Positions 35,144 to 45,280 are shown, counted from the first letter of the stretch. The stretch: DNA of 64,000 nucleotides from Chitinophaga polysaccharea (GCF_007829335.1 NZ_VIWO01000001.1:372001-436000); one strand, 5' to 3'. Program-made: numbers and translations. Notes: generated by a model from the letters alone, not told the origin.

Positions 35144-35212
35144 CATTTTGTTGGCACCCGGCGAAAGGAAAAAAGGCAGTTGCCGGTGCTATATACTATG
35201 AAGATTTACGCT

Positions 35213-35220
35213 TATTTTTG
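35213..35220 (+). promoter_or_regulatory. -7 promoter element of asnS (TATTTTTG)
   Basis: An exact TAnnTTTG 22 bases before the asnS ATG, predicting a 5' leader of about 15-18 bases. No TTG at the matching -33 spacing. Confidence 0.5.
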
Positions 35221-35242
35221 CAATCCTAAAAATTAAATATAT

Positions 35243-36682
35243 ATGAGCCAAAGGGTAAAAGTCAAGCAGATCTTGTCCGATGACAAGGCGCATTACGAAG
35301 TTACAGTTAAGGGTTGGGTGCGTTCATTCCGCAACAATCAATTTATAGCTTTGAACGATGGCTCTACCAATAATAATTTACAGATCGTAATAAATGCCGA
35401 AAATACGGATGCTGCGCTGATCAAGCGTATTACCACCGGCGCGGCTATCAGCGCTACCGGCGAAATCATTCCTTCCCTTGGTAAGGGGCAGAAAGTGGAG
35501 CTGAAAGCTAGTACCCTGGAAATACTGGGTGATTGCGATCCGGAAAAGTATCCACTGCAGCTGAAAAACAAGCCCAGCCTGGAATATCTCCGTGAAATTG
35601 CGCACCTGCGTTTCCGCACCAACACGTTTGGCGCTATTTTCCGCGTACGCCACGCCCTGGCATTTGCAGTACACCGCTTCTTCAATGAACGGGGCTTTGT
35701 ATACCTGCATACGCCCATTATTACCGCATCCGATGCGGAAGGCGCTGGTGAAATGTTCCGGGTAACCACGCTGGACATGAAAAATCCACCACGTACCGAC
35801 AGTGGGGATATTGATTTCAAAGAAGATTTCTTTGGTAAATCTACCAACCTCACTGTTTCCGGGCAGCTGGAAGGCGAATTGGGCGCTATGGCTTTTGGTG
35901 ACATCTACACCTTCGGCCCAACTTTCCGTGCTGAAAACTCCAACACCGCCCGTCACCTGGCGGAGTTCTGGATGATAGAACCGGAAATGGCTTTCTATGA
36001 GCTGGAAGATAACATGGACCTGGCAGAAGCTTTTATCAAGTCGGTAATAGGCTATGTACTGGATAACAACCGCGATGACCTCGATTTCCTGGCTAACCGC
36101 CTGGTGGAAGAAGATAAGCAAAAACCCCAGCAGGAACGTAGCGAAATGGGCCTGATAGAAAAACTGGAGTTTGTATTACACAACGAGTTTGTACGCATTA
36201 CCTATACAGAAGCGATCGACATCCTGAAAAACAGCAAACACAATAAGAATAAGAAGTTCCAGTACCTGATTGAAGGCTGGGGCGCTGACCTGCAGAGTGA
36301 GCACGAACGCTACCTGGTAGAAAAACACTTTAAGAAACCGGTTATCTTAACTGATTATCCTAAAGAGATCAAGTCTTTCTACATGAAACTCAACGATGAC
36401 AATAAAACCGTAAGGGCAATGGATATCCTGTTCCCTGGCATCGGTGAAATGGTGGGCGGTTCACAGCGTGAAGAGAACTACGACAAGTTGGTAAAGCGTA
36501 TGGAAGAAATGCATGTTCCGGTAGAAGAATTGAGCTGGTATCTGGATACCCGCCGCTTTGGAACAGCTCCTCACGCCGGCTTTGGCCTCGGCTTTGAGCG
36601 CCTGATGCTGTTTGTAACCGGTATGTCTAACATCCGCGATGTGATTGCATTCCCGAGAACACCGAAGAGTGCGGAGTTTTAA
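35243..36682 (+). CDS. asnS: Asparaginyl-tRNA synthetase
   Basis: 479 residues, class IIb. N-terminal OB-fold anticodon domain (about 1-115: [20 protein letters not shown]), then the class II catalytic core with [20 protein letters not shown] (motif 1 region), [20 protein letters not shown] (motif 2) and [16 protein letters not shown] (motif 3). The Asn type is favoured over Asp by overall length, the [14 protein letters not shown] segment and absence of the large AspRS insertion. Single-gene unit with promoter and terminator. Confidence 0.96.
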   Translation: MSQRVKVKQILSDDKAHYEVTVKGWVRSFRNNQFIALNDGSTNNNLQIVINAENTDAALIKRITTGAAISATGEIIPSLGKGQKVELKASTLEILGDCDPEKYPLQLKNKPSLEYLREIAHLRFRTNTFGAIFRVRHALAFAVHRFFNERGFVYLHTPIITASDAEGAGEMFRVTTLDMKNPPRTDSGDIDFKEDFFGKSTNLTVSGQLEGELGAMAFGDIYTFGPTFRAENSNTARHLAEFWMIEPEMAFYELEDNMDLAEAFIKSVIGYVLDNNRDDLDFLANRLVEEDKQKPQQERSEMGLIEKLEFVLHNEFVRITYTEAIDILKNSKHNKNKKFQYLIEGWGADLQSEHERYLVEKHFKKPVILTDYPKEIKSFYMKLNDDNKTVRAMDILFPGIGEMVGGSQREENYDKLVKRMEEMHVPVEELSWYLDTRRFGTAPHAGFGLGFERLMLFVTGMSNIRDVIAFPRTPKSAEF

Positions 36683-36706
36683 ACAAATCATTATAGATTT
36701 TTCCAG

Positions 36707-36741
36707 GAAAGGGCGTTCAGATTGAACGCCCTTTCTTTTTT
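36707..36741 (+). terminator. Intrinsic terminator after asnS
   Basis: A perfect 12-bp stem (36707-36718 with 36724-36735), 5-base loop and six T (36736-36741). Confidence 0.95.
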
Positions 36742-36823
36742 GGCATTTATGGAAAAAACAGACGGCGGCATCTAATAGCTGAAAGCGCTTTCAACCATTT
36801 TCGTATATCCTAAACCGTTAGTT

Positions 36824-37345
36824 ATGGCTGAAATGAATACTGCCGCTCCTAAAGGAGGCCGTGGCCCCCGCAGCAATAAAAAGTCGACCCGTGTGGATAT
36901 GACCCCCATGGTAGACCTGGGCTTCCTGTTAATTACATTCTTTATGCTCACCACCACCATGGCTAAGCCCAAGACCATGGACTTAGTAATGCCCCGGGAA
37001 GATGGAGAGCCAATGTCGCTGCCGGCAAAGAAGGCATTGACTGTGATACTGGGACCCGACAACCGAATTGCCTGGTATGAAGGCATGGGCAACGATCCTG
37101 CCCAGCCGCCACAGGTACACTACGCCAGCTATGCGAATCATGCCGGCATCAGGGATGTGATTATTGATAAAAAGGCGGCCGTGATGAACGCGTTTCATAA
37201 AAATGACCTGATGGTACTGATCAAAGCAGATAAAAGGTCGAACTATAAAAATGTGGTCGATATCATGGATGAAATGCTGATCAATAAGATAGCCCGGTAC
37301 GCTGTAGTAGACATCACCCATGAGGAGGAACAATATTTCAGGTAA
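36824..37345 (+). CDS. ExbD/TolR family biopolymer transporter
   Basis: 173 residues. A short cytoplasmic basic tail (1-25), a single membrane helix with the conserved proton-path Asp in DMTPMVDLGFLLITFFM (25-41), then a periplasmic domain. ExbD proteins couple the proton gradient to TonB or Tol systems together with ExbB. Here no ExbB/TolQ gene is adjacent and the gene appears monocistronic, so it may be a second, accessory ExbD. The periplasmic domain contains an insert (about 80-110, Pro/Tyr-rich) beyond the minimal family. Confidence 0.88.
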   Translation: MAEMNTAAPKGGRGPRSNKKSTRVDMTPMVDLGFLLITFFMLTTTMAKPKTMDLVMPREDGEPMSLPAKKALTVILGPDNRIAWYEGMGNDPAQPPQVHYASYANHAGIRDVIIDKKAAVMNAFHKNDLMVLIKADKRSNYKNVVDIMDEMLINKIARYAVVDITHEEEQYFR

Positions 37346-37447
37346 TGGCCGCCGGCCAGGGGGATCTGGCCGGTAAGCCAACAGCTTTTCTACTGTCCAT
37401 AGTGCTATTTTCGCTACCTTTATCGCTCCAAAACAATAATATAAGAT

Positions 37448-38404
37448 ATGGCGACCACCCACTCAATCCCCTCAGTGGATCTTGCAGACTTCACATCCGG
37501 AGATGCAGGGCGAAAAGCAGCATTTGTGCAGCAGTTAGGTAAGGCTTATGAAGATGTTGGTTTTGTAGCAGTAAAGAATCATGGGATTCCTGACGAACTG
37601 ATTGCTGACCTCTACAAGTACGTACAGGAATTTTTTAAGCTCCCTTTTGATACCAAACACCAATACGAGATCCCGGAATTGGCCGGCCAGCGGGGTTATA
37701 CTTCGTTTGGGAAAGAACATGCCAAGGGATACGAAGCCCCGGACCTGAAAGAGTTTTTCCAGTTTGGACAAACCGTAGAAGATAACGACCCTATCGGGGC
37801 CGAATACCCGGATAATGTACAGGTGGCGGAAGTACCTGCATTTACACCTACCTTTTTCAAAGCATATCGCGGATTTGAGCAATCCGGCAAGTACCTGTTA
37901 CAGGCCATTGCCTTGTTCCTGGGCCTGGACGAGCATTATTTCGATAATAAAATCCATAATGGTAATTCCATCCTGAGAGCCATTCACTACCCTCCTATTA
38001 CCCAGGAGCCTAAATCGGCCATCAGGGCGGAACAACATGAAGACATCAACCTGATTACCCTGTTGGTGGGTGCTTCTGCCGACGGACTGCAAATTCTTGA
38101 CAAGCAGAACAACTGGGTACCGGTAACCTCACTGCCAGAACAGATTGTGGTAAATGTTGGAGACATGTTACAACGCTTAACCAACAATCGTTTGAAGTCG
38201 ACCACGCACCGGGTGGTAAACCCTCCCCGGGAAATGTGGAATACTTCCCGTTACTCTATTCCCTTCTTCCTGCATCCTAAGTCTGCCATGAAGCTGGATG
38301 CACTGGAAAGCTGTGTTACAGCCAACAACCCGCTGGCTTATGAACCGATCACCGCAGGTGAATACCTGGATGAACGCTTACGTGAAATAGGTCTTAAAAA
38401 ATAA
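37448..38404 (+). CDS. 2-oxoglutarate/Fe(II)-dependent dioxygenase (isopenicillin-N-synthase family)
   Basis: 318 residues. N-terminal DIOX_N region (about 5-110: IPSVDLADF, FVAVKNHGIP) and C-terminal jelly-roll with the metal facial triad: His and Asp in EQHEDINLITLL (about 196-207), distal His in KSTTHRVVNPP and the 2-oxoglutarate-binding Arg in SRYSIPFFLHP. Such enzymes oxidise small molecules; the substrate is unknown. It is single, with its own terminator. A -7-like TACCTTTA about 26 bases before the ATG is a possible promoter. Confidence 0.92.
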   Translation: MATTHSIPSVDLADFTSGDAGRKAAFVQQLGKAYEDVGFVAVKNHGIPDELIADLYKYVQEFFKLPFDTKHQYEIPELAGQRGYTSFGKEHAKGYEAPDLKEFFQFGQTVEDNDPIGAEYPDNVQVAEVPAFTPTFFKAYRGFEQSGKYLLQAIALFLGLDEHYFDNKIHNGNSILRAIHYPPITQEPKSAIRAEQHEDINLITLLVGASADGLQILDKQNNWVPVTSLPEQIVVNVGDMLQRLTNNRLKSTTHRVVNPPREMWNTSRYSIPFFLHPKSAMKLDALESCVTANNPLAYEPITAGEYLDERLREIGLKK

Positions 38405-38419
38405 GGAGCTATAAAAGTC

Positions 38420-38451
38420 AAAGTCCCGGCAACTCATCGTTCCGGGACTTT
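38420..38451 (+). terminator. Intrinsic terminator after the dioxygenase gene
   Basis: A 10-bp stem (38420-38429 with 38442-38451) with a 12-base loop, 16 bases past the stop; the A/T-flanked sides make it usable in both directions. Confidence 0.85.
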
Positions 38452-38729
38452 ATAAATATCCTGCGTATAAGCAAGTCATTCTCTAATGGTTCCTCAATAT
38501 GGTTATTCTTTAGGTCCGAACATCTCAGACATTGGTGGGATATTAACCAGGCTAGTATCGAAACTATCACAACGGACAAAAGGCCATATTCGTTATAATG
38601 GGGCCAATATTACAAGTATTGTGCCTTTATTATTTTTGAGGGTTACCAATATTGGCAACGTGGTTGTATTTTGTCGGGATATTTGATTACCTTATTGTTT
38701 CGTGCAATCGGAATTCACTAAAAAACGCT

Positions 38730-39923
38730 GTGCTTCTACGTCATATTCCTTTCTTAAAAGCTGTGCTATTACATAGCATTACCGCCTATGGAGGCCCGCA
38801 GGGCCATCTGGCGATGATGATGAAAACGTTTGTACAGCAACGTAAGGATGTTACCGAGCAAGAGTTGATGGAGTATAATGCTTTCTGTCAGTTGTTACCC
38901 GGTGCCTCCTCTTCCCAAACCCTTACCCTGATTGGCTATAAACGCGGAGGGGTGATCCTGGCCGTTATTACGCTGCTGATATGGATTTCTCCGGCTTGCC
39001 TGATCATGGGATCCCTGAGTTTCTTGTTACAGTATTTTGGTAAGAATGCCCTTAGAACAGATATTTTCAAGTATGTACAGCCGATGGCCGTGGGTTTCCT
39101 TGCCTATGGCGGTATCCGGGCTTTTCGTATCAGTATCAACAGCCTGGCTACCGGTGCCATCATGGTGGTATCCATGTTTACCGCATTTTACCTGAAGTCG
39201 CCCTGGACCTTCCCCGCACTGATCATATTGGGCGGTATTGTATCCAATTTCAGTAATAAACGTATTCCCGGGAATGCGGAAAAGCCCCGGAAAATACAGT
39301 GGGGAAATATCTGGCTGTTTGCTTCTGTATTCATACTGGCGGGAGCTTTATCTGAAATGGCGCGTACCCACGAGTGGATTACCCGTCGCCCGTTCAACCT
39401 TTTCGAAAACTTTTACCGTTTCGGCAGCCTGGTATTTGGTGGAGGCGATATCCTGATAGCGATGATGCTGGAACAGTATGTAACCCGCGCCAAATCGCAA
39501 TATCTTTCTGCGGAGGAGTTGCTGACCGGCGCCGGTATCATGCGCGCACTCCCCGGTCCTACCTTCTCCATATCTGCTTATGTGGGCGGGATGGCCATGC
39601 GTAACCTGGGTATGGGTTACCAGTTCCTGGGCTGTATGCTGGCGCCTATTGCCATTTTCCTGCCGAGCTTGCTATTGGTATTGTTCTTCTTTCCTATCTG
39701 GAACAACCTCAAAAAATATGTGGTGATTTACCGCGCCCTGGAAGGTATTAATGCCGTAGTGGTAGGGATTATGTGGGCAGCCACCTTTATCCTGTTCTTT
39801 GCTATACCGATCAACTGGTACAATCTGTTGATCATGGCCAGTACGCTGGGGTTATTATGCCTTACCAGGCTACCTTCTCCCTTTATCGTACTGGCGTGCC
39901 TGTTACTGGGATGGCTGCTATGA
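38730..39923 (+). CDS. chrA: Chromate transporter (ChrA/CHR family)
   Basis: About 397 residues from a GTG at 38730, chosen because the protein then begins [20 protein letters not shown] as in the family; the frame is open back to a TTG at 38652. It has about ten membrane helices in two homologous halves, each with a chromate_transp signature: FGGPQGH-like (here [11 protein letters not shown]) with [17 protein letters not shown] in the first, and [11 protein letters not shown] with [15 protein letters not shown] in the second. It would export chromate or a related oxyanion. Its end overlaps the convergent sigma-54 activator gene by 6 bp. Confidence 0.92.
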   Translation: MLLRHIPFLKAVLLHSITAYGGPQGHLAMMMKTFVQQRKDVTEQELMEYNAFCQLLPGASSSQTLTLIGYKRGGVILAVITLLIWISPACLIMGSLSFLLQYFGKNALRTDIFKYVQPMAVGFLAYGGIRAFRISINSLATGAIMVVSMFTAFYLKSPWTFPALIILGGIVSNFSNKRIPGNAEKPRKIQWGNIWLFASVFILAGALSEMARTHEWITRRPFNLFENFYRFGSLVFGGGDILIAMMLEQYVTRAKSQYLSAEELLTGAGIMRALPGPTFSISAYVGGMAMRNLGMGYQFLGCMLAPIAIFLPSLLLVLFFFPIWNNLKKYVVIYRALEGINAVVVGIMWAATFILFFAIPINWYNLLIMASTLGLLCLTRLPSPFIVLACLLLGWLL

Positions 39924-41261
39924 GGCAGTAATATTATATTCTTTTATCTTGTTATAGAGCGTAGTTAATCCTATCTCCATCAGTTCTGCAGCCTTGGTTT
40001 TATTGCCTTTGGCGTGCGCCAGCACCCGGATAATATGTTTCTTTTCCATGTCGGCCAGCCGGAGAGAGGTGTTTTCTTCAGAGCCGCCCTGTTGAAAATC
40101 CAGGGGAAGTACCGGTGTATCCAGTATATCCGTATCCGTTAAAATGGCGGCCCGCTCAATCACATTACGCAATTCCCGTATATTTCCTTTCCAACTGTGC
40201 TGCTGCAACGCCTGCAGGAAAGCTGGTGTCATACCCGTAATCCGCCTGTTTATTTTGGGTGCTATCTGTTGCAGGAACCAATTGGCCAGTAGTGGAATAT
40301 CTTTGCGGCGCTCATTGAGGGATGGCAGCGAAATCAGAAAGGCGGATAACCGGTAGAACAGGTCGGCCCGGAAATGCCCTGCAGCAATTTCCTGCTCCAG
40401 GTTACGGTTCGTAGCTGCTATGATACGCACATTAGTTTTAGTGGGTTTAGATTCCCCCACTTTATAAAACTCCTGGGTTTCCAGCACACGCAGCATTTTC
40501 GCCTGTAGTTCAATAGGCATTTCCCCTATTTCATCCAAGAAAATAGTACCTCCCCGGGCTTCCTCGAAAAATCCTTTCTTGTCTTTTACGGCACCGGTAA
40601 AGGCACCAGCCACATGGCCAAACAACTCACTTTCCAGGATGTCTTTTCCGAAAGCGCTGCAATTCACTGCTACAAAGGGTTGTTGCTTACGTTGGCTTCC
40701 CTGGTGAATGGCATGGGCAAATACTTCTTTACCAGCACCGGTTTCTCCCAGTAGCATCACTGTCATATCCGAAGGCGCTACTTTTTCTGCCAGGGCAATA
40801 GCAGTGCGGATTTCCGGCGAATCGCCGAGTATATTGCCAAAGCTGTATTTTCCGCCTATTTTCTTCTCCAGGTCACGGATACGGAATTGCAGATGTGCCT
40901 TGTCCATCGCTTTACTCACCAGAGGGAGAATGCGGTTGTTATCATCTCCCTTGGTAATATAATCGAATGCGCCGTTTTTAATGGCCTGTACGCCATCGGC
41001 AATGTTGCCATAGGCTGTCAGTACAATCGTTTCTATTTCAGGATATTTGGCATGTACCTGTTGTACCTGCTCTACTCCGTTGCCATCGGGCAACTTTACA
41101 TCGGAAAGAATAACATGTATTTCTTCCTTCTCCAGGATTTTCATAGCCGCCCTTAGGTTGGGAGCTTCGTGAAGGGTATATCCTTCCAGGGCCAGCAGCC
41201 TGCTTAACAGCTTGCGCAGCTGGTCTTCGTCGTCAATGATTAAAATATGGCCTTTAGACAT
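39918..41261 (-). CDS. Sigma-54-dependent response regulator (NtrC family)
   Basis: 447 residues. Receiver (1-120, Asp54 in [10 protein letters not shown]), AAA+ domain (about 140-380: Walker A GETGAGKE, the sigma-54 contact loop GAFTGA, Walker [15 protein letters not shown]-finger region [10 protein letters not shown]) and a Fis-type helix-turn-helix ([20 protein letters not shown]). It should activate sigma-54 promoters when phosphorylated. No kinase is adjacent. Its -7 element sits seven bases from the ATG. Confidence 0.95.
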   Translation of the reverse strand: MSKGHILIIDDEDQLRKLLSRLLALEGYTLHEAPNLRAAMKILEKEEIHVILSDVKLPDGNGVEQVQQVHAKYPEIETIVLTAYGNIADGVQAIKNGAFDYITKGDDNNRILPLVSKAMDKAHLQFRIRDLEKKIGGKYSFGNILGDSPEIRTAIALAEKVAPSDMTVMLLGETGAGKEVFAHAIHQGSQRKQQPFVAVNCSAFGKDILESELFGHVAGAFTGAVKDKKGFFEEARGGTIFLDEIGEMPIELQAKMLRVLETQEFYKVGESKPTKTNVRIIAATNRNLEQEIAAGHFRADLFYRLSAFLISLPSLNERRKDIPLLANWFLQQIAPKINRRITGMTPAFLQALQQHSWKGNIRELRNVIERAAILTDTDILDTPVLPLDFQQGGSEENTSLRLADMEKKHIIRVLAHAKGNKTKAAELMEIGLTTLYNKIKEYNITAS

Positions 41262-41268
41262 AGCCCTG

Positions 41269-41276
41269 CAAAGATA
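41269..41276 (-). promoter_or_regulatory. -7 promoter element of the sigma-54 activator gene (TATCTTTG)
   Basis: On the minus strand TATCTTTG matches TAnnTTTG and ends 7 bases before the ATG at 41261, again predicting a leaderless or nearly leaderless mRNA. No TTG at -33. Confidence 0.55.
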
Positions 41277-41330
41277 ATAGTTCCTTTGCCTCCGGGAACG
41301 GGTTGTTTTGTGCAGGCATAAAATCGGCTA

Positions 41331-43853
41331 CTATCCTTCCATCTCCCGGATAATTTTACGCAAATCATTTTTTACCTTATTGATGTCCTGCCACAGGTCG
41401 CCGGTTTCGTGTAGCCGGTCCAGTGAATTGTGGATATCAAAATCGCTCATGCGCAGGTCGTCGTTCAGCTCCTTCCAATCTATCGGCATAGATACGGTAG
41501 CACCAGGTTTGGGCCTTACGGAATAAGGCGCCGCCACGGTTTGCCCACGGCTGTTCTGGAGGTAGTCGATATATACCCGCTTATCCCGGGATGCTTTTGC
41601 CCGGATAACACTGGTGGTGCGGGGGAGTTCTGCATTTACATGCCTGGCAATATACTCCCCGAAAAGGCGGCTCGTATCGTAACTCACCTTGGCGCCCGTG
41701 GGAATATAAATGTGTAAGCCGGTGGACCCCGAAGTTTTGCAGAAAGCCTGTACCTTAAACCGGTCCAGTGCGGCTTTAATATGTACCGCCGTCTCCACTA
41801 CATAACGAAAATCTATATGCTCTGGATCAAGGTCCAGTACAATAAAATCAGGATTCTCCAGGCTGTTTAAACGCGACAACCAGGGGTTGATTTCAATGCA
41901 GCCCAGGTTGATCATATAAGCCAGCGATGCTTCGTTGTTGCATACCAGGTAATCCACGTCTTTACCAGTGGAACCTGAGTGCAGGGGAACGCTCTTGATC
42001 CAGTCGGGCGTTTGTTCCAGGTCCAGGTCTTTCTGGTAAAAGGAGGGTTTGTCGATACCATTAGGGAAGCGATGCAGCGACTCCGGCCTGTCTTTCAGAT
42101 GAGGCAGTATGTATTTAGCCACAGACAGGTAATAGTCGATCAGCTGCCCTTTTGTAATTTTTTCTTTTGTCCAGTACAATTTCGACTGGTTGGTTAATGT
42201 TACCTTTTTACTGTTTAACGTAAGGATACGCTGGTTTTCAGTTGTTGTCATGGTCAACGGTTTTGCTATTTCCGGCTGTACTTCCTTTGCAGGCTTATCT
42301 TCCCGCAGTCCCAGGAAAATAGGTTGCCGCATAATTTTGTCGCTGGTCCATTCCTGGAACTTTATTTCGCACACCAGCACAGGTTTCACCCAGGTAACAG
42401 GCATATTGGTGGCCACCTTTTCCGCAAAGGGAGAGGTTTTAGTAACGAGTGGCTGCAGGCGGTTGTATAGTTCGCCGATAGTGGTTTCATTGAGGCCGCC
42501 TCCGCAATGGCCTATGTACTTCAGCTTTTTGTTTTCATAGATACCCAATACCAGCGCCCCTATTTTCTTGCGGCTGCCCCGCGGGGCGGTATAACCACAG
42601 ATCAGGGCTTCCTGTTCATTGACTATTTTTATTTTCAGCCACGACATGCCCCTCCTGCCCTCTTCGTAGACGCTGTCTGCTTTCTTGGCGATGATGCCCT
42701 CCCATTGGAGTTTCCGGGCTTTCTCAAAAAACTTAATCCCATTTTTCAGCACATGCTCCGAAAAGCGAACGGTATCATCGTTGAGTGTTGACAGCAGGTC
42801 TTTCAACAAACTTTTCCGTTCCAACAAGGATAGGTGTTGCAGCTCATGCCCGTCGAGATGCAGAAGATCGAACACCATGTATACGAGGCGCCCTTTTCCG
42901 GTAGTGGTATAGTGCTGTAAAGTTTGAAAGTCGGCCCGGTTCTTACTGTCCAGCACCATAATTTCCCCATCCAGTACGGCCGTATGCGAAATTTTTTCCA
43001 CGGCGGCCACTACGGGTGGATAGTCTTTTAAAAAAGATTTGTCATTCCTGGAGTATAAATTCACTTTGTTATTTTCCACTGCGGCGATAGCGCGGTAGCC
43101 ATCCCATTTTGTTTCAAACAACCACTCTTCCCCATCGAAGGCATCATTTACCAGGGTAGCCAGCATGGGCTTGTAACGTTTCTTTACCGGGTGGCCACCG
43201 GTTATTTTCTTTGGTTTGGCCGGCGCAGCAGCGGGCGTTGGTTTTGCCCGTATAACAGGCTTTTTTTTCGCAGCCTGTTTCATGGCAGTTTTTTCCTTTA
43301 TGCCCTGGGCTTTTATTTTTTCTGGCGTATAGTCTTCACTGTTATACTCCGGCACGGCGTATTTATCTTTGTGTTTCAGCAACAGCCAGGCATTATCTTC
43401 TTTACCTTTCATTTTTACCAGCGCGAATTCTCCTTTTAGTTTCTTTCCCTTCATTACGATTTTCAGATCGCCGGATTTTATTTCGCGGAGTGCTTCTTTG
43501 TCAAAGCTGTTACCATTGGGGTGGAGTAGCTCAAAGGTGCCTTTATCCCAGATATAAACGGTGCCTGCGCCGTAGTTACCGGCAGGAATAGTGCCTTCAA
43601 AGTCTTTATAATCATAAGGGTGGTCCTCTACTTCCATGGCCAGTCTTTTGTCGGCCGGGTTCATAGAAGGGCCTTTGGGCACGGCCCAGCTTTTAAGCAC
43701 GCCATCTACCTCCAGGCGAAAGTCGTAATGCAGCCTGGATGCATGGTGGCGTTGTACCACGAAAATATGCGAGGTAACTTTTCCCTTTTTGCCGGATTCG
43801 GGTTCGGTAGTCTCGGAGAAATTCCGTTTTTGCTTATATTTTACAAGGCTCAT
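41331..43853 (-). CDS. ligD: ATP-dependent DNA ligase D (LigD: phosphoesterase-ligase-polymerase)
   Basis: 840 residues in the order 3'-phosphoesterase (about 1-160: HHASRLHYDFRLEVDGVLKS, then DHPYDYKDFEG), a basic Ala/Pro/Lys linker (about 180-225), ATP ligase (about 225-530: adenylated Lys in FETKWDGYRAI, DGEIMVLD) and an AEP polymerase/primase at the C-terminus (about 555-840: DLDPEHIDF, KTSGSTGLHIYIP). It processes and seals double-strand breaks with Ku. The start overlaps the ku stop by 4 bases (ATGA), so they are coupled. Confidence 0.96.
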   Translation of the reverse strand: MSLVKYKQKRNFSETTEPESGKKGKVTSHIFVVQRHHASRLHYDFRLEVDGVLKSWAVPKGPSMNPADKRLAMEVEDHPYDYKDFEGTIPAGNYGAGTVYIWDKGTFELLHPNGNSFDKEALREIKSGDLKIVMKGKKLKGEFALVKMKGKEDNAWLLLKHKDKYAVPEYNSEDYTPEKIKAQGIKEKTAMKQAAKKKPVIRAKPTPAAAPAKPKKITGGHPVKKRYKPMLATLVNDAFDGEEWLFETKWDGYRAIAAVENNKVNLYSRNDKSFLKDYPPVVAAVEKISHTAVLDGEIMVLDSKNRADFQTLQHYTTTGKGRLVYMVFDLLHLDGHELQHLSLLERKSLLKDLLSTLNDDTVRFSEHVLKNGIKFFEKARKLQWEGIIAKKADSVYEEGRRGMSWLKIKIVNEQEALICGYTAPRGSRKKIGALVLGIYENKKLKYIGHCGGGLNETTIGELYNRLQPLVTKTSPFAEKVATNMPVTWVKPVLVCEIKFQEWTSDKIMRQPIFLGLREDKPAKEVQPEIAKPLTMTTTENQRILTLNSKKVTLTNQSKLYWTKEKITKGQLIDYYLSVAKYILPHLKDRPESLHRFPNGIDKPSFYQKDLDLEQTPDWIKSVPLHSGSTGKDVDYLVCNNEASLAYMINLGCIEINPWLSRLNSLENPDFIVLDLDPEHIDFRYVVETAVHIKAALDRFKVQAFCKTSGSTGLHIYIPTGAKVSYDTSRLFGEYIARHVNAELPRTTSVIRAKASRDKRVYIDYLQNSRGQTVAAPYSVRPKPGATVSMPIDWKELNDDLRMSDFDIHNSLDRLHETGDLWQDINKVKNDLRKIIREMEG

Positions 43854-44632
43854 GAGGCGCGTTTTTTAGTGGCGGGCTTGCTAAGGCTGGCCTTCAGCTG
43901 ATCAAACAAATCATCGCTCTTGGTATGTACCACGCGCATTTTCTTTACTACCGGCTTTTTGCCGCTGGCTTTGGCTTTTATTATTTTGAGCAGTTCTGCT
44001 TTATATTCATCTTTATACTGTGTGATATCAAATTTGGCCGTGTATTGTTTTACCAGTTCCATTGCCATGTCTAGCTCTCTTTTAGATAATTTTACGCTGG
44101 ATGGAAGAGAAAGATCTGCCGATGATCTTACTTCTTCTTCAAAGCGCAATTGCTGGAGCAACAGGTAATTTTCGCGGGGCCTGATTACGGCCAGGTGTTC
44201 CTGGGAACGCAGTACAAACCGGCTCAGCCCTGCTTTACCACTTTTTTCCAGCGATTGCTGGAGCAGGGCATATGCCTTTTCCCCTCCTTTTGCGGGCTCT
44301 ACAAAGTAGGCAGATTCGAAATAGATATCATCTATATCCGTTTCTTCTACAAACGATTCTATTTCTATAATCTTATTTTTCTTGGGGCTGGCGGCTTCAA
44401 AATCTTCTTCTTCCAACACCACATATTCATCTTTATAGAGATATCCCTTCACAATCTGGTCCCAGGGCACTTCTTTGCCTGTGTTTTCGTTTACACGCAA
44501 AAACCTGATATGAGCGAGTGTTTTGCTGTCGAGCATATCGAGGTCTAACCGGCTGTCCTGGGTGGCGCTGTATAGTTTTATGGGAATATTTACTAACCCG
44601 AATCCTATGGATCCTGACCATATTGCACGCAT
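43850..44632 (-). CDS. ku: Non-homologous end-joining protein Ku
   Basis: 260 residues from the ATG at 44632, which gives the family start MRAIWSGSIGFGLVNIPIKL; an ORF extension to 44680 is not supported. The Ku core follows (LYSATQDSRLDLDML, FLRVNENTGKEVPW, YFVEPAKGGEKAYALL) with a basic C-terminal tail as in other bacterial Ku proteins. Ku forms a ring on DNA ends and recruits LigD, encoded downstream with a 4-base overlap. It is divergent from a 115-residue small protein gene. Confidence 0.96.
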   Translation of the reverse strand: MRAIWSGSIGFGLVNIPIKLYSATQDSRLDLDMLDSKTLAHIRFLRVNENTGKEVPWDQIVKGYLYKDEYVVLEEEDFEAASPKKNKIIEIESFVEETDIDDIYFESAYFVEPAKGGEKAYALLQQSLEKSGKAGLSRFVLRSQEHLAVIRPRENYLLLQQLRFEEEVRSSADLSLPSSVKLSKRELDMAMELVKQYTAKFDITQYKDEYKAELLKIIKAKASGKKPVVKKMRVVHTKSDDLFDQLKASLSKPATKKRAS

Positions 44633-44740
44633 AGTATAAAGGTTTTGATATGTAAAAAAAGTAAACACAAATAGTACCACTATGTTTAAAACATCGCGGC
44701 ATAACTTTTGGTTTTTTGAGGTTAACTAAAACCTTTTCTT

Positions 44741-45088
44741 ATGGAAAAACCAGGTGAAATGACAACTTTATCCAGGGTACTGGAAAGATTACATGAGCGC
44801 GGATTTGACCATGAACTGAAGATGAGTGATCACGGTAGGTTGCAGAATACGGAAGCACAAAAAATTTATAATCCGGAAGATCTGACCATCATTAAAACCT
44901 ACCGCTTTGAAGGAGAATCTGACCCTTCTGATTCCTCTGTACTGTATGTGCTGGAAGATCAGGACGGAGAAAAGGGATATGTACTGGATGCTTATGGTGC
45001 CTACAGTTCACATGAAGAAGCCGGATTTGACGAGTTTATCAAGAAAATAAAGGTGGAAGACCGGGAAGAACAGCTCCTGTTTGCATAG
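44741..45088 (+). CDS. Small conserved hypothetical protein (often mislabelled phosphoribosylpyrophosphate synthetase)
   Basis: 115 residues, acidic, soluble. The pattern ERLHERGFDHELKM ... FYRFEGESDPSDSSVLYVLE (here TYRFEGESDPSDSSVLYVLE) ... GYVLDAYGAY resembles a widespread small Bacteroidota family for which database names such as PRPP synthetase have no basis. It is divergent from ku (about 110-bp gap) and followed by a hairpin. With the Ku/LigD and DUF892 neighbours it may belong to a general-stress set, by position only. Confidence 0.75.
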   Translation: MEKPGEMTTLSRVLERLHERGFDHELKMSDHGRLQNTEAQKIYNPEDLTIIKTYRFEGESDPSDSSVLYVLEDQDGEKGYVLDAYGAYSSHEEAGFDEFIKKIKVEDREEQLLFA

Positions 45089-45142
45089 CGGGCTTAGCCT
45101 TTAGAGTTTTCTTTGGGAAAATGCGAAGCACATTACTTATTG

Positions 45143-45169
45143 TACCCCTCTGCTTACGGTGGAGGGGTA
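45143..45169 (+). terminator. Intrinsic terminator after the 115-residue gene
   Basis: An 8-bp stem (45143-45150 with 45162-45169) and 11-base loop followed by TTTATTTAC, 55 bases past the stop. Confidence 0.75.
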
Positions 45170-45230
45170 TTTATTTACAAGTATTCGCCAACCTGTCGCA
45201 GATATTCCCCGTTGTTGCCATCACAACAAA

Positions 45231-45252
45231 GGCTCCCCTACTTGAGGGAGCC
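45231..45252 (-). terminator. Hairpin downstream of the DUF892 gene
   Basis: A 7-bp stem GGCTCCC/GGGAGCC (45231-45237 with 45246-45252), 29 bases past the minus-strand stop at 45281, followed on that strand by TTTGTTG. Confidence 0.65.
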
Positions 45253-45280
45253 CTGGTAATGTTCCGTTTAACACACTTTA

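Larger units (their letters stand above)
34806..35242. other. Rho-asnS divergent intergenic region
   Basis: A 437-bp region. The rho-proximal part is A/T-rich. Bases 35036-35190 are markedly more G/C-rich and hold a 35-codon ORF and a hairpin (GCACCCGGC...GCCGGTGC, 35154-35190). The asnS promoter lies at the right end. An autoregulatory leader for rho is plausible but not shown. Confidence 0.4.

Noticed and set aside
44741..45088. Phosphoribosylpyrophosphate synthetase
   Set aside because: No PRPP or ATP-binding motifs and only 115 residues; the name is a database artefact.
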